Shown: positions 29,511 to 41,921 of the stretch, in pieces
Layout of the letters: every line of letters begins with the position of its first letter
Numbering within the stretch: the stretch's first letter is position 1
Made by a program: the position numbers and the translations under genes
Source: Multifurca ochricompacta
Taxonomy: Eukaryota > Basidiomycota > Agaricomycetes > Russulales > Russulaceae
DNA: 64,000 nt
Assembly: GCA_022496185.1 (NCBI GenBank)
Contig: WTXG01000018.1
Location: forward strand, 62,001 to 126,000
Direction of reading: 5' to 3'
Notes under the pieces: model-generated
The model's database searches: none
Told to the model about the DNA's origin: nothing
The model's input: the letters and a program-made list of their open reading frames with translations, nothing else

Positions 29511-32147
29511 GGTGATTAGGAATAGGTAGGGCAATGGTTGTTTTTTTCATATATTAAATTCTAAGAGGGACCGGTGGGCGACGAAAGGATAGGGAAACAT
29601 CATGCTAATATGCGACTGGAAGGATGAGGAAAGTGACAATCCTAATAAACTTTTGCCTCCAAATTTTCTACGTACCATCACCACGACAAACATCTAGACC
29701 AGAGCCCTTACAAGCTCACCATGTTGAATGTAACTGTGCACATTCGGGTTCGGGTCAAAGGGACTGATACAGTTCTTACGAGTCCAAGTCAAGGATTTGT
29801 TCATCATGGACAACACATTATCTGGAGTGGTTGTCTTCAACAGCTAGCAACCATCGGGAAGTGGAATTTTTGAATAAACCTAGTCTGGTCTAGAACTGTT
29901 ACGACACGGTCAGCGACAGAATCGCAAGCAAGGCCAAAACCACCTTTGCGCATCATAATTTAATTTAATTTAATTTAAAAGCGGGGAAGTATGAATGTAT
30001 TGGGTCTCATTGAACTGAGGACCTACGGACGGGAGTAAATGATCAGGGGATGGGACAACCAAGGGATCTCCCCTCCCTTGAGATATAACGCCTCCTCGTC
30101 AGAAGATGGGCACCACCATCAACCGTAACATTGGACATTACGTCGACCAAAATAAAATACACAGCGCCCTTTTCCCGCCACTCTGGTAAATGGAGATCCC
30201 TTGAGCTGTTATACCCGTACACGTCTAAGCACTCAGCCGAAGAACATCATGACTATGCCCCGGGACTTTGGAAGAGTGCAAACAGCAGCGGCGGATAGGG
30301 TTAGGGGAGTATTATCAAAATCAAACAACCAACCGTAGAGATCATGGCGGTTGGTAGGATAGCTTGGCGTTGACTCGTGCCAGCTTGGTGTCCATGGTCC
30401 CGACCATCATGGTTCCTGCCTGCCTGCCTGCCTGCTGGGTTAATCGTCATCATCACCACCACATTCAGTTGAAATTTTACGCTCCAAGCCGGAGTTGGTA
30501 ACTACCAAGTGAGAAATGGCAGCGCTGCAAACAAGCGCGGCTATCATCCTCCTTCATGTTTCAGGAGGTGGTGAAATTTATTGGTATGCTAACCGGTCTT
30601 GACCTGGCAATGAGAAAAGCCCCCCTTGTACCTGCACCTGACACGATCGAATAACTATTGTGTTTATGAAATTGTAAAGCGCCCCTTTCCTCAGAATCGG
30701 GGACACGTTTTGTTTTCGCAGCGCAGTAAGAAGAGGGGGGAGGGATGCCATCATATCGGTTCATATTCATAACTTTTCCCCGCGTCCGAGCTCCTACTGC
30801 TCACAGGTCTGCTTAGCATGGCGGATGATGCCGCTCCAGAAGTTCTGAACGCACAGGGGATCATACCCAGGAGATGACACAGGCACCCAAGATAGCCAGT
30901 GATTCGAGTTCGACAACAGAGGTCTGCGTGCACACCCGACCCATGATGGTATGGTGATGGTGCTTATGCACTGAAGTCGTGTCCCGAGTCTTCGTCAATC
31001 GTACCTGACGGCTGTGCACGAGGCCCTCTATCTCTTGATTCTGATTTCTGATCTCTAATCATCTCGACTCCTTTTTGTCAAAGAAACTTTGGATGTGTAA
31101 TTCCTGCCGTCACCTGTCGTCACCTGCTCTTGTAAAAATCTGGACTTAAACCTATCGCACCAACTGAGCTCCCAAATTGTTATCACAGGAGGATCTTTTG
31201 GACATGGGCGACATACGTTGTGAACATCAGGCCTTCTTCGTTCTCCGATAAGCGACTTGATCTCTCATATGCTTTGTTTTCAGCTCCAGCCGTTCTTTCG
31301 TGGCCAGTGAGATGGATGAAAACCTTGCTTGCACACGCTGTAGTAACATATGACCTCAGATTAGATTCCAGGAAGGACGAAGGGTCCCCAAGCCGGTATT
31401 GTTTTGCTTCAGTATGCAAATCAGGAAGCGCAAACGCAAATGCATTTGTATTGTGGTGGGGTAAGAAAATCGTGCGAGATCCGGCATACTAAAGGTGTCT
31501 GCATCTGCAGAATTAGTGTCCCCACGGCTCTCGTAGTGTTTCGCAAGCGCAAGGAGAAAGCCGTCGTACTCAGGGTTCGGATAGACATCATTGGTATGAA
31601 CAGACCACAGTCAGGTCGGTGTCGGTTCACTTTCTGGCATCCTTATTTCTGTACCGGTTGACGAACAGAGAGGGCTGCAAAGATACCAGCGATGCGGGAG
31701 GTGAGGGACTTGTTGGTTAGCCATGGTGAAGTCAGACTGAGTGATTCATCACTGTAATGTTCGTAGAAACCTCAGCTACGCTGACAGGAATCCAAAAAGC
31801 AAGGCCCACTTGTCCATCGTTTGATTTAAATCGGACTCGCCTTATATGACGGGCGTCGCATGCATGATACAGGGAAGGGAGTAAGCCATTGGTTCGACCT
31901 TCCTCCCGCATGTCTTTCTCGTTTAATGAGCGGTGTCCTAAGGATTGCTTGTCGGTCTGTTGTCTCCCCATGGTGACATAAATAAGAGAGTGAGTGGAAG
32001 AGACGGTAATTGTAATTATATAACATATCATGTAACATGATTTGATTGATCCCTGATCCCTGATCTGGCCACATCTGAACGAGTCACACAACAACTTGAA
32101 TCCGTCCATCGAACTGGTCAGTGCGATTTTAATTATTATATCACACT
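29511..32147. other. Long intergenic region with microsatellites
   Basis: 2.6 kb with no supportable gene. It contains (taatt)n (ataatttaatttaatttaat from 29955), (tgcc)n at 30418-30433 and A/T-rich promoter-like sequence ahead of the AsnRS start. Open frames at 31183-31660 and 31732-32109 have no domain, no paired exons and no initiating context that I trust. Confidence 0.4.
29955..29980. repeat. (TTTAA)n microsatellite
   Basis: Four to five tandem copies of taatt/tttaa, perfect over about 24 nt. Confidence 0.85.
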
Positions 32148-34260
32148 ATGGCCTCCGTCTACGTTGACGAAGCGGCTGGTTCAGATCTCACTGGCGTTGG
32201 CTCCCTGGATGTTCCTTATCAATCAATCGCACATGCCCTCTTCCTCCATGGCCAAACTATAACAGTGCGCGTGCGCAAGGACCGAGCGGAGAGTATGAAG
32301 AACCCACACAGAGCGCACTGAAGAAAGCGAAGAAGGGCGCGGACGGTCTTGAAAAGAAACGCAGGAAGGCGGAGGAACTCGCAGCGCGCGAAGCGCAGGC
32401 ACAAAGCGAAGATCTAGAGAAACGAGAACGACTTTTACAGGCAAGCAAGGAAATAAGCTGGTCGAGGATGTGACTCTCCCCGCGGCGGTAAAGGTACGCC
32501 CTATAGCCCTCCTATGACGCAGTTCCCTTGTCGACAGTTCGCAAGGCAAAGTTTTGAACCTGGAGCCATTGCGCGGGCAGCGCATTCGTATCTTTGGTTG
32601 GGTGCACCGCTTACGCTCCCAGAAAGATATCATATTTATCGTCCTGCGTGATGGTACTGGGTATCTGCAAGCCGTACTTTCTGGCGTTACTGTACGCACT
32701 TGGCCCTTTCGTCTGACCCGGGTTTTTTTTACTCATGCATAGATAGGCCCAAACGTACGCAGCGCTAACATTGACCCTCGAGTCGTCTGTGGAACTGGTA
32801 GGAACATTACAACCAACGCCTGAAGGCAAGACCGCCCCTGGGGGGCACGAGCTCATCGTCGACTTCTGGCAAACCCTCGGCGCGGCTCCTGGTGGGGATG
32901 ACGCGTTTACCAATCGACTCAACGAGGCGCGTCTCACTTTATATTTTTATTTCGACCAACCGGTCGCTTAATATGGCTCTGTATAGAAATCGGATCCTTC
33001 TATCCTAGCAGATCTTCGGCACCTCGTCTTGCGCGGTGAAAACGCAAGCAGCGTGCTCCGACTTCGATCGGCAATGCTCTCGGCGTTCCGCGCTGTCTAT
33101 GCTGAACGCCATGTCCTCGAAGTCAACCCCCCATGTCTTGTACAGACGCAGGTTGAAGGGGGAGCGACTCTTTTCAAGCTGGATTATTATGGTCAGTCAG
33201 CGTTCCTGACTCAGAGTTCGCAACTCTACCTCGAGACCTGTCTCCCCTCACTGGGAGACGTATTCTGCGTGCAAGAGAGTTTCAGAGCGGAGAATAGGTG
33301 AGTTTTTTCGACCATGCGAGGGCCACAACAATCTTATTCTACCCAAGCCATACCCGTCGTCATCTGAGCGAATACACGCATCTCGAAGCTGAGCTTGGGT
33401 TCATCTCCTTGAAGATCTTATGGATCATATTGAAACTATTGTAAGCCAACGACGGAGGATTGAGATGATGACCTACTCTGACCTCTTGACTAGATCTGCG
33501 AAACTGTGGATAAGCTCTTGCAGAATGAGGTTACTGCGGCATTCATCGAGCAGCTTAATCCCTCCTTCACACCGCCCGCACGTCCTTTCAAGCGGCTCGC
33601 CTATGTCGATGCTATCGCATGGCTGAACGAACATGGAATTCAACATGAAGTCGAGGACGCGGATGGCAACGTCATCAAAGGCGCGGACGGCAAGCCCAAG
33701 ATGGTGCCGCACGTCGTCGGTGATGACATCGCCGAGGCGGCGGAGCGGCAAATGACAGACATCATTGGCACACCCTTTTCCTGCACGGTTTCCCTGCTGA
33801 GCTCAAAGCGTTTTACATGAAGAAAGTGCCTAGCAGCAGCAGCAATTCCAGTGGCCATCATGTTTTCACCGAGAGTTGCGACTTACTCATGCCCGGCGTT
33901 GGCGAGATCGTCGGCGGCTCGATGAGGATCGCTGATATAGACGAGTTGCTTGCAGGGTATAAGCGTGAGGGGATTGATCCAGCTCCATATTATTGGTTCA
34001 CAGATCAACGCAAATACGGAACATGCGAGCATGGCGGATACGGGCTCGGTGTTGAGGTTGGTGTCCGGATCCGAATTTGACCTTGACCCGTCTGTCTTAT
34101 GCTGACGTTTTCGACCGTGACATTCAGCGGTTCCTGGCGTGGCTAGCCAACAGGTACACTGTCAGGGAATGCACTCTGTACCCCAGGTATTCACTCGTCC
34201 CACCTTCGGTTCCTTTTGTTTACCGCCTAGCACAGATGGCCTGGACGTGCGACTCCCTGA
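32148..34260 (+). CDS. Cytosolic asparaginyl-tRNA synthetase (several apparent frameshifts)
   Basis: Class IIb enzyme that charges tRNA-Asn. Starts [19 protein letters not shown] at 32148. It has the eukaryotic Lys/Glu-rich appended helix ([20 protein letters not shown]), then the OB fold ([20 protein letters not shown]), [40 protein letters not shown], motif 2 ([14 protein letters not shown]) and [12 protein letters not shown]. The catalytic core ends in motif 3 (GYGLGVE / [20 protein letters not shown]). The last intron (34188-34235) rebuilds RWPGRATP, ending at TGA 34258-34260. Single-base losses are implied at 32282 (CCC to CC), 32455 (AAA to AA) and 33776-33779 (TTTTT to TTTT); each restores the conserved protein directly. 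The first intron phase also does not close, so a further error may lie near 32480-32540. It is the orthologue of yeast DED81. Confidence 0.93.
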
Positions 34261-34493
34261 ATGCGATATGATTTAAAATCAGATGGTGTAAAGACGCGGC
34301 AATAATATTTAAGAATGATCGTGTTGTATTTAGAGTCCTCGGTTTTTAGTGATGATACCGTGTTTACTCCTGACCCTGCATAAATAATAAATGTATCGGT
34401 GCCTACCTTTCTTAGATATTTCAAATGCTGCAGTCCACCCATAATCCAAGGTTGCTGTACGTTGCACACTACCTACTCTGAGCCCAAAAGATC

Positions 34494-34533
34494 ACAGACA
34501 GACAGACAGATGATAGACAGACAGACAGACAGT
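34494..34533. repeat. (GACA)n microsatellite
   Basis: Two runs of gaca repeats (cagacagacagacag and atagacagacagacagacag) separated by tgat, then tactagtactag. It lies between the convergent 3' ends of the AsnRS and OPT genes. Confidence 0.9.
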
Positions 34534-34660
34534 ACTAGTACTAGAGTACGATGACTATAGATATATATATCACAAAAATGAGCGTGCACGCTCCTTCCTT
34601 CCTATTACTAACACCATGTCGCCGCCCCTTGACCAGTCTTTAGCGAGCTATTGGTCCTTC

Positions 34661-37600
34661 CTAACTATCGGCCAGGTAATTAGGGAGCGGGTTCTCAGGC
34701 GGCGTCAGGATCAATGGCGTGCCTGCCCAGTCGGCAGCTGTGCACAGGCAAGACCGATAAGTCGATAAGGCAGAATGAAAGGAAGAGAAGAAGGGTTGGG
34801 AACTGGGAGAGCAAAGACGTACTATTCATAAAGACAGTATTGCCCCACCAATTGACTGAGAAGCCTCCTTTAGGCAGCTGGAGCGTGAGGAAGATGGTCA
34901 TAAGTGAAAGCACAGTGCCTGATCGCCACCCAGATCCAGATATCCGTCAATACCTGCAGGTCGTCACACATAGATTGTAATTAAACACACCGCAATCCAT
35001 CGCAGCGCCTGTAACGTAGTTGTACTTGCTCCACCACGCAAAGTTGCGCTTGCGAACGATAAATTGGAATATAAATCCGACTGCGAACCAGGCCGAGTAG
35101 TTGATGCCCGTCGCGGGTGGAATGAATGACACGCCGAGTAGCACGACGGGCGTGCTCACAAACTTGGCCCATGAGTCTGGCCGTCGCCGTTGCATGATCC
35201 AGAAAGGGAGTGGCAGCAGCGCGCCTACGATGACCGCGTATAACTGAGGATTATAGATCGAATTCGGACCGAACTGTCGACTAGGTCCGATAAGACCCCT
35301 GCCAAAAATTAAATAAAATGATGTTAGCAACTGCAGTGAAACGGTGTGCAGAAGGATCCATCAGACGACAACGCACCAGATGGCGGACGCGGTGAAGAAG
35401 ACCTGATTATGCGGACATGTGAGATGACTTTTCTGGTCTGGGGTACAGATGTCCGGGACGTTGCTGAAAATCCACTGCTTAACGCCAACTTGCAGGAAAG
35501 CCGCAATAAGCGTCGCTACCAGTTGCACTGTGTCCAATTTAGTACAGAGTATCCTGACATACGCGTATATGCGGCGCACCAAGGAAGGTCGCGCGTGGCG
35601 GGACCTTAATATAATGCCCGAGTTTCAAATCCTGCACGAACGACGTCGACTCTGTAAGGGTCTGTACTGAATATACTTTGAAGATCATGTTCGCGAGCGG
35701 CTGGCCAGGAAGTAAGGTTCCTGGAATGATTTGAGCAAGCAAATTGAGCGAAATCTACAAACAGGAGGCATGTCATTATAAGAAAACGGGTTATGGGAAG
35801 ATGCGTCAGCGCACCGCTTGACCAGTCATCGCGTAGATAAATCCCGACGGGAGCACGTAGATGACTGGCAGCATCACGGAGAGTAGTAATGCCCAGACTG
35901 GCATACCCGTGTTCCAGACCTGTGACATGCGATTCAGTAATCATGCGCCTAAGAAAGAAGTGCCCGTTACAAAACGCACCTCAGCAGCCACAACCGCCAT
36001 GCAAAAGAAAAACACAAACACGCTACCATACCACCAGTCTGGTACCTCAGGATAATTCTGCATAAGCTTCAGGTGGATGTCATCTTCTTCAAGGCGGATC
36101 CGCTTGAAGCCGTTGAGGAGAGTACGGCCGTGATAGAGCAAAGTGTGGACGATGACGCATGTGCTCAGGGCGAATGCGAGAAGGTATGTTATCGCATACG
36201 CAGCGGGCATATATAGCGGCGAGTATTCCTCATAGGCAGTCATGTTGAACGTATCCTGCGCGGTGAGCACCCGGGACACCTTGTACACTTGGCCAAAGCG
36301 GTCATAGGGCTCGGTGCCAAACATTGGGAAGTGTGCGAGATACCACGTCTAGGGGCGTGTGAAGAAAGGCCAGAAAGAAGAGGGACAAGCAAGGACGTAC
36401 GTTGGTGTAGTACAGTATGGGTGTGAGGATCCAGTAAAACAGCACAAAGCCAGCAAAGATATGCACTTCAGCCCACCAGGGAATCATGAACGGACTGCCA
36501 ATCCATGAAACAACTGTCCAGTCAAATGTCACTACGCCCATCCCTAGGCCGCTAGCGACGCCAAAGACTTGATTGAGAGGGACGTTATTCGGCGCGAGCC
36601 AGCAAATCCAGGAAAACATGGAGAGGGCTTGGAAGAGATAACCGGGGAGGAAGAAGAAAAAGAATGCGCCGGTGAACACATACATAAAGTAGCGAAAGCG
36701 GCTGATCCCGGCGTTCTCATCTTCTTCGGCGTGCAAGGTGTTGAGCATTGTGCAGGTCATAAGGTTTTGTGGCCACACCATACTTGCAGGCCAAACCAGG
36801 AACCTCCTGCAGAGACCAGCAAGGCCGAAACCGGTCAACTGGGTGGCAAGAAGTAGAACAAAACTGAACCAAAAGCCAAGATGAAGTTTGTAGTAATACT
36901 CGGCCACGACAACTGCGTTGAGAGCATAAGCAGGGCCGACCGATACATTAGTCATGATGAAGACCAGAACGTGCTCCTTGATGTTCCATGGACCAGGGTT
37001 AAGAGAGAATTGGGTACGGCCAAGTGCGCGGGGAAGGCGGTATATAGTGATCGGAAGCAAATAAGCAAGGAACTTGCCAAGAGGATGCGCAAGAAGAAGA
37101 AGGACAAGAGGAATGACAAGCGGCGCGGGTTGGCGGAAGTTGAAAAACATGTTCAAGGCACTGTAGTTGCGATCAAAAAAAAGAGTTTGAGAGAGAGAAA
37201 GAGAGAGGAAGAGGATGGGGAGAGGGAGAGGGGAAAAGAGGACACACCTTCCAGCCAGCGAAAGGGAAAGGCCTACAAACCACATGCGTATGGTAAGTGT
37301 TGGCATGTCGGGATCGTCAATGTTTGAAACCGATGCTCTGACTTCCGGGTACGGACTGTCTTCCTCTTGGAGAGTGTCAAAGTCAAATTTCATCCTAGAT
37401 AGAGGTGAGTAGAGGTCAAGATAGTGGAAGTGGATGAAGAAAGACGCACTTGATGGATGTGCTGTCGGCGCCATCGAGTTCTGGGTCGACTGTAGACAGA
37501 TCTGATAGTGCGGTGGATGTATGTCGCTTTTCATGGAGTAAAAAGCTGTGGCGCTTATCATCGAGGGGAAGCTGGGAAGTGGCAGTGGTGTAATCAGTGG

Positions 37601-38168
37601 CGGCGGAGATGCTTGTAGGGAGGCCACCGAGCTTGCGGAGACGAAACCCATTTTCAGCTGAAAAGGAGTGGGAGTCACGATGATCACTTGTGGTAGAGGG
37701 AGAAGGAGAATCAACCGTGCCGACGAAGTGAACAGAGGTAGTAGATGGACCGGCCTCTGGGATATAACGCGCGGGGGCGTGGGGATTGAAGGTGGGAGGG
37801 GGAAAATGTAGGGGATCAGCTAAGGGGGAAAAGGGAGGGGGAGGGGAGGTTGGGGATACGATGTTGGCGGGAAAGTATTGGTGTGGGAAATTATGTTGTG
37901 GTGGTGGGGGTGGTGGTGGGGGTGGTGGTATATGAGAGAGTGGAAGAGATTGTGGTGGTGGTGGAATGGCGGGTTGTTGTACGGGCTGAGCTGTTGAAGG
38001 AGGGAGGAAAGCAAAGACATCTTCATCGTCACTTTCTTCCTCCTCATCCTCCAAGGAATAATCTTGAGAATAGGTATATTGAGGATCGCGGTCGAAATTT
38101 GATGGACCAAAGTCATCTCGAGAGGTCATTGGACGACCTGAACGAGAGCTAGTTGGCCTAAAGGCCAT
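34661..38168 (-). CDS. OPT-family oligopeptide transporter
   Basis: A proton-coupled oligopeptide transporter of the plasma or vacuolar membrane. The ATG is at 38168. A long cytosolic N-terminal region (exon 1, 37450-38168) carries poly-Pro (IPPPPPPPPPPQHN). The second exon (37248-37394) starts the membrane domain, with TLTIRMWFVGLSLSLAG as the first helix. The family signature NPGPWNIKEHVLVFIMTNVS is intact, as are MVWPQNLMTCTMLNTLH, SMFSWICWLAPNNVPLNQVF and EVHIFAGFVLFYWILTPILY. Later exons give PSGFIYAMTGQA, ISLNLLAQIIPGTLLPG, KLGHYIKVPPR, GLIGPSRQFG and GTVLSLMTIFLTLQLPKGGF, NWWGNTVF. The last exon ends ILTPPENPLPNYLADS at 34661. About ten introns, all GT-AG as far as checked; no slip was needed. 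It is close to the fission yeast Isp4 type. Confidence 0.93.
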
Positions 38169-38627
38169 TATAATAGAAGGAGGAGAGGAAGGGAAAGTGA
38201 GATAGTAGAGAAAAATGAGAAGAAAAGGAAAGTAAAGGAAAGGAAAAAGGGATGGACTGATGTCGAGTCGAGTGGACCTGAGACAAGAGACTACTGAAGG
38301 GGGAGGGGGGAGGAGTGGGAGTAAGAGTGGCTCTAATTGGTCAGTTCAGACACTTTCCGGCTCTGTCGGCTAACAAACACAACCCATGATCAGGCACAGG
38401 AACACCAGGGGGGAAGGGAAGGGGAAGGGGGAAAGGAAAAAGGAAAAGAGGAAGGGAGGAGGAGGAAGAGGAGGAGGAGGAGGAGGAGGAGGAAGGAGGA
38501 GAAGAAGGGGAAGAGGAAGGGATATAATATAGGGATATAGGGAAAGGGTAATGTGATAGAGGGATGCAGGTTAGGTAGGTAGTGATTGTGTGGTTGGTAG
38601 TAGTTGGTCACCCTCTCTCCTCTCTTA
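38169..38627. promoter_or_regulatory. Bidirectional promoter between OPT transporter and GEP4, with GA tract
   Basis: 459 bp separates the two divergent starts. On the plus strand 38398-38520 is almost pure purine (aggaggaggaggagg runs near 38475, aagggaagggg near 38415), i.e. a CT-rich tract on the minus strand facing the OPT gene. It contains both core promoters by position; no specific factor site is claimed. Confidence 0.6.
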
Positions 38628-39604
38628 ATGCCTTTCAACCTTCCTGGTACCCTCCTTCCTTTATATGCTCTATTTAACCCTCGTTTACTTCTCCCTTCCC
38701 TCATAATCGTGCGTTCCCCCCCTTTTTTTTCAATTATATATTCTCAACTTAAACTTGTAGCCTGATATCCGTCACCTCGACTTCCCCGCCTTGCGAAATG
38801 CAGGCTATCGCGGCGCCATTTTCGACAAAGACAATTGTCTGGTCAGAAGATTATTCCTATAGCAGCATACACATATCCAACCCTTATAATGGTTCCCATA
38901 GACTCTTCCCCATAATGACAAGCTCGTTCCAGGACTAGAGGTGAACTATTTACCCCCTTTCCACCAGCAACTTTTTGTCAATCTCACCCATCCTCATGCA
39001 GGACGCCTGGTCGGCAGCTTTACGTGTCTTTGGTCCTTCACACGTCCTCATCGTCTCCAATTCCGCTGGTACACGCGATGACCCCGCCCAACTCCAAGCC
39101 GAATCCGTTGCCCGTCATTTGCACGCACCCGTTCTGCTCCACGCGGCGCTCAAGCCTTCTTATTCTTGTGCTATTGCCGCTCTCTCAGCCCTCCCTGACC
39201 TTGCCCCCCATGAGATTATCGTTGTAGGCGATCGTGTGTTCACCGACGTCGTTCTTGCCCACCGCCTTGCCCACCCGCGCACGCCTTGGGCTCGCATCTT
39301 AACCCAATTTGGGCTTACTCTCGATCGTCCTCGATCTTTGCCAGTCCAGGATTCTCTCCCGACAGCCGGTGGAAGTGGGGAAGAGTCGGCGCGAGCTCCC
39401 CTGGCTGTCTTGACGACACGTATATGGCAGCGCGAGAGTATGGTGATGCGCTTGGCCGAGGCGACGCTCATGCGGCTTGTTGAGCGCTGGATAGACGGTG
39501 CACGTGAGCGCAGAGACGCCCTTGAAGAACGATTCGTTAGGCGGACATTGGATAATGATAACGAGAAGGATGCGGAGAAACCCGTTCGAGGGTGGTTCAG
39601 CTAG
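38628..39604 (+). CDS. GEP4: Mitochondrial phosphatidylglycerophosphatase (HAD superfamily)
   Basis: Dephosphorylates phosphatidylglycerophosphate in cardiolipin synthesis at the mitochondrial inner membrane. Exons: 38628-38708 (MPFNLPGTLLPLYALFNPRL), 38761-38841, 38902-38940 and 39002-39604; 267 aa. HAD motif I is FDKDNCL (Asp49 and Asp51, after DIRHLDFPALRNAGYRGAI), motif II is VLIVSNSAGTRDD (residues ~82-94), and the downstream Lys-containing region is LKPSYSCAIAALS. Motif III/IV is EIIVVGDRVFTDVVLAHRL. The order and spacing match the Gep4 family. All introns (GTGCGT, GTCAGA, GTGAAC donors) are phase 0 and no frame slip is present. A 40-residue charged C-terminal helix follows the catalytic domain. 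The start choice gives the conserved N-terminal hydrophobic segment. Confidence 0.93.
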
Positions 39605-39823
39605 GCGAGGAGCGTGCTAGCGAGACCATGATAAAGTAGACTTAAGGCTCGTGCGCTGGCTCATCTTGATGCTGGTTTTTTTTTTTTAACCAGCGTTCAA
39701 GACGGTTTTAATAAGGAGAACTTAAAATGACGGCGCAATCCACGCCTTACGTCCGCCACTGCCCCCTCTCCAATCGCGTTCTTAATCAATACCATCATCC
39801 TGGCCAGGGGTCCGATCCTCATA

Positions 39824-41921
39824 ATGTCTCTCTCTTGCGACTACATCGACTTTGGAACCCCATTTGATGACTCAGATGCGGATGTCATCCTTCGTTCATG
39901 CCCTGTGCCCATACCCACATTAGAGCACTCCGTAGCAACGGACTTTCGCGTCCACAAGCTGTTTCTAATCAAGGCATCATCTTTTTTAAGGGGTTGCTCT
40001 GCGAAACTTCTCGACTCCTGAGTCCCGATACTGAAGCTGCAAAACATGGAATCAGGCGTGATAGTCACGGCAATCTTCCCGTCTTGTGCCTCTCCGAGGA
40101 TCGCGACACCTTGCATTGTCTTCTCACCGCTATTTACCCTACCGACATTATTTATCCTGCAACATTTGAAACGATGATGAGGACATTTATTGCCACTCGG
40201 AAATATGGCATGCCCTCCACTCTGAACCTGTTCCGGACATATTGCTATCATGTAGCCCCCGTCGTGACTACCGATAATGCCTTCCGCGCATACGTCTTTG
40301 CATTCAACGAGGGTTTAAAGGAGGAGGCCCTTGAAGCAGCGCAGTTGACTCTGTCGCTACCGCAAACTTTCGAAACCTACGGACTAGACCTGCGCATCGC
40401 CTCAGGGCCTGCGCTACAAGCATTGTGGAGGCACCGGAAAGTAGCTTTAGAGGCGGTGGAGATAGGAATCCAGCAGTGCGTCGAAGACCTTCAAGACCTT
40501 CGAGATTTTAGGAGCACCTCGTCTAATGACAAAATTTGCTGCGCTAAACCTGAACCTGGACCGCGACCACGAGAACTGTTACTCCTCTTCACCCGAAGAC
40601 TAATGTTCGACTTTGCGATGATGAACTTCTCTGATTTTGTTCAGATGATGTCATCCCAAGGAGGGTTTAAGTGCTCGTCGTGTAAGAGTTTAATGCGGTT
40701 CGACCTCGTGCGCGTTTTTGATTGCCTCGAACGGCATGTGAATGGTCAGATGGAGCAGGCAAGCCTCAACGTACTCTAGTTTTACAGAAGGTTCATGTTT
40801 GTTAACGATTGAGCGAGTTTTTGTTTTTTTTCAGGCGCATGAGAAATTTCTATCGCTGTTTGACAACCCAGTGGATGTTCTTGATCCTCAGCCACCCAAC
40901 AATCAACCCAGAAACTTCGGTGCACCGTTCGACCGCAAGGATTCTGATGTAACAATACGGTCCTGCGATCAAGTTGATTTCCATGTCCACAAGCCTCTCC
41001 TTGGAATGGCATCTGTCGTTTTCGAGGATATGTTTACAGCACCCGGACCATCACCTCCCGATCAGGGGCGAAACATTCCAGTGATCGCTCTGACCGAAGA
41101 CTCGAAGACACTACATCGTCTACTCACAATGATGTATCCAATAGATCCCGATATTCCGGAGACAATCGAAGATGCTCTATCGCTTCTTGCCACTTGTCAA
41201 AAATATCAGATGGATTCCGCAATGGCTTATATCCGTGCCTTGCTAAAGCCATGTACACCTCCTCTAATCACCACTCAAAACTCCTTCCGTGCATACGGTA
41301 TCGCCAGCCGTTTTCATCTTATGGATGAAGCGCAACTTGCTGCACAATTGACATTAAACCGCTCTATGAGTTTCAACGCATGTGGTGAAGATTTGCGCTT
41401 CATATCCGGAGCTGATCTCTACCGGCTGTTGACGTATCGTGCCGAGTGCACCAGGGTCGCTATGGATTGTATCAATCAAATGAAAGGGGTCCATGATGCA
41501 CCTCCAAGTTCAAGAAGCTGCACTGGGCCAGTTATAATTGGCAAGTACGATACTGAGGAACTCCAATCCGTGCCAAGATGGTGGCATGGTCATTTTCGTT
41601 TCAGAATAGTAGACCGGCCATCGCCCAAGACGGTCACAGATCGACCGGCATTCGAACGCGCTCTGGCTTCGCACCGAAGGTCGTCCGGTTGCTCCTCCTG
41701 CTTGGGAACAGATGAAACCAGGATAGATAACACTATTTGTGCGACACTTGAAGTGAAACTAAATGCAGCAGTCGAACAGGTAAGTATTGTCTCTCGTTTT
41801 GATAGGATTCTCGAAATGAAATTCATGGAAGGTGCATCTCAATACTAATCCCGTTGGGAACTAGTCAGATGTGAATGTCCTTCGAATCCTCATCGCAAAC
41901 AAGCTCATCAGTTTTTGGTAG
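39824..41921 (+). CDS. BTB-domain protein with two tandem BTB units, or two adjacent BTB genes
   Basis: Unit 1 starts at ATG 39824 (MSLSCDYIDFGTPFDDSDAD, then DFRVHKLFLIKASS). After a one-base slip at 39981-39986 (T7 to T6) it continues GLLCETSRLLSP, LHCLLTAIYPTD, FIATRKYGMPS, ending HVNGQMEQ and either ASLNVL-stop at 40779 or a splice. Unit 2 (40835-41779) repeats the plan: NFGAPFDRKDSDVTIRSC, FHVHKPLLGMASVVFEDMF, LHRLLTMMYPID, LLATCQKYQMDS, ending KLNAAVEQ. A GTAAGT donor at 41780 with acceptor at 41864 gives the tail SDVNVLRILIANK, ending at 41921. Unit 2 has no start of its own in a good position. A GC-AG intron 40759-40834 (donor GCAAGC) would join the units in frame. Against this, ASLNVL in unit 1 parallels SDVNVL in unit 2, which argues for a real end at 40779. 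It belongs to a different BTB subfamily from the 0-9 kb array. Confidence 0.7.

Noticed and set aside
34494..34533. (GACA)n as a CRISPR-like or telomeric repeat
   Set aside because: Simple microsatellite without spacers; eukaryotic sequence.
36881..37327. Plus-strand frame of 148 codons, Lys/Arg-rich
   Set aside because: Antisense to the OPT transporter exons and a purine-rich intron; composition artefact.
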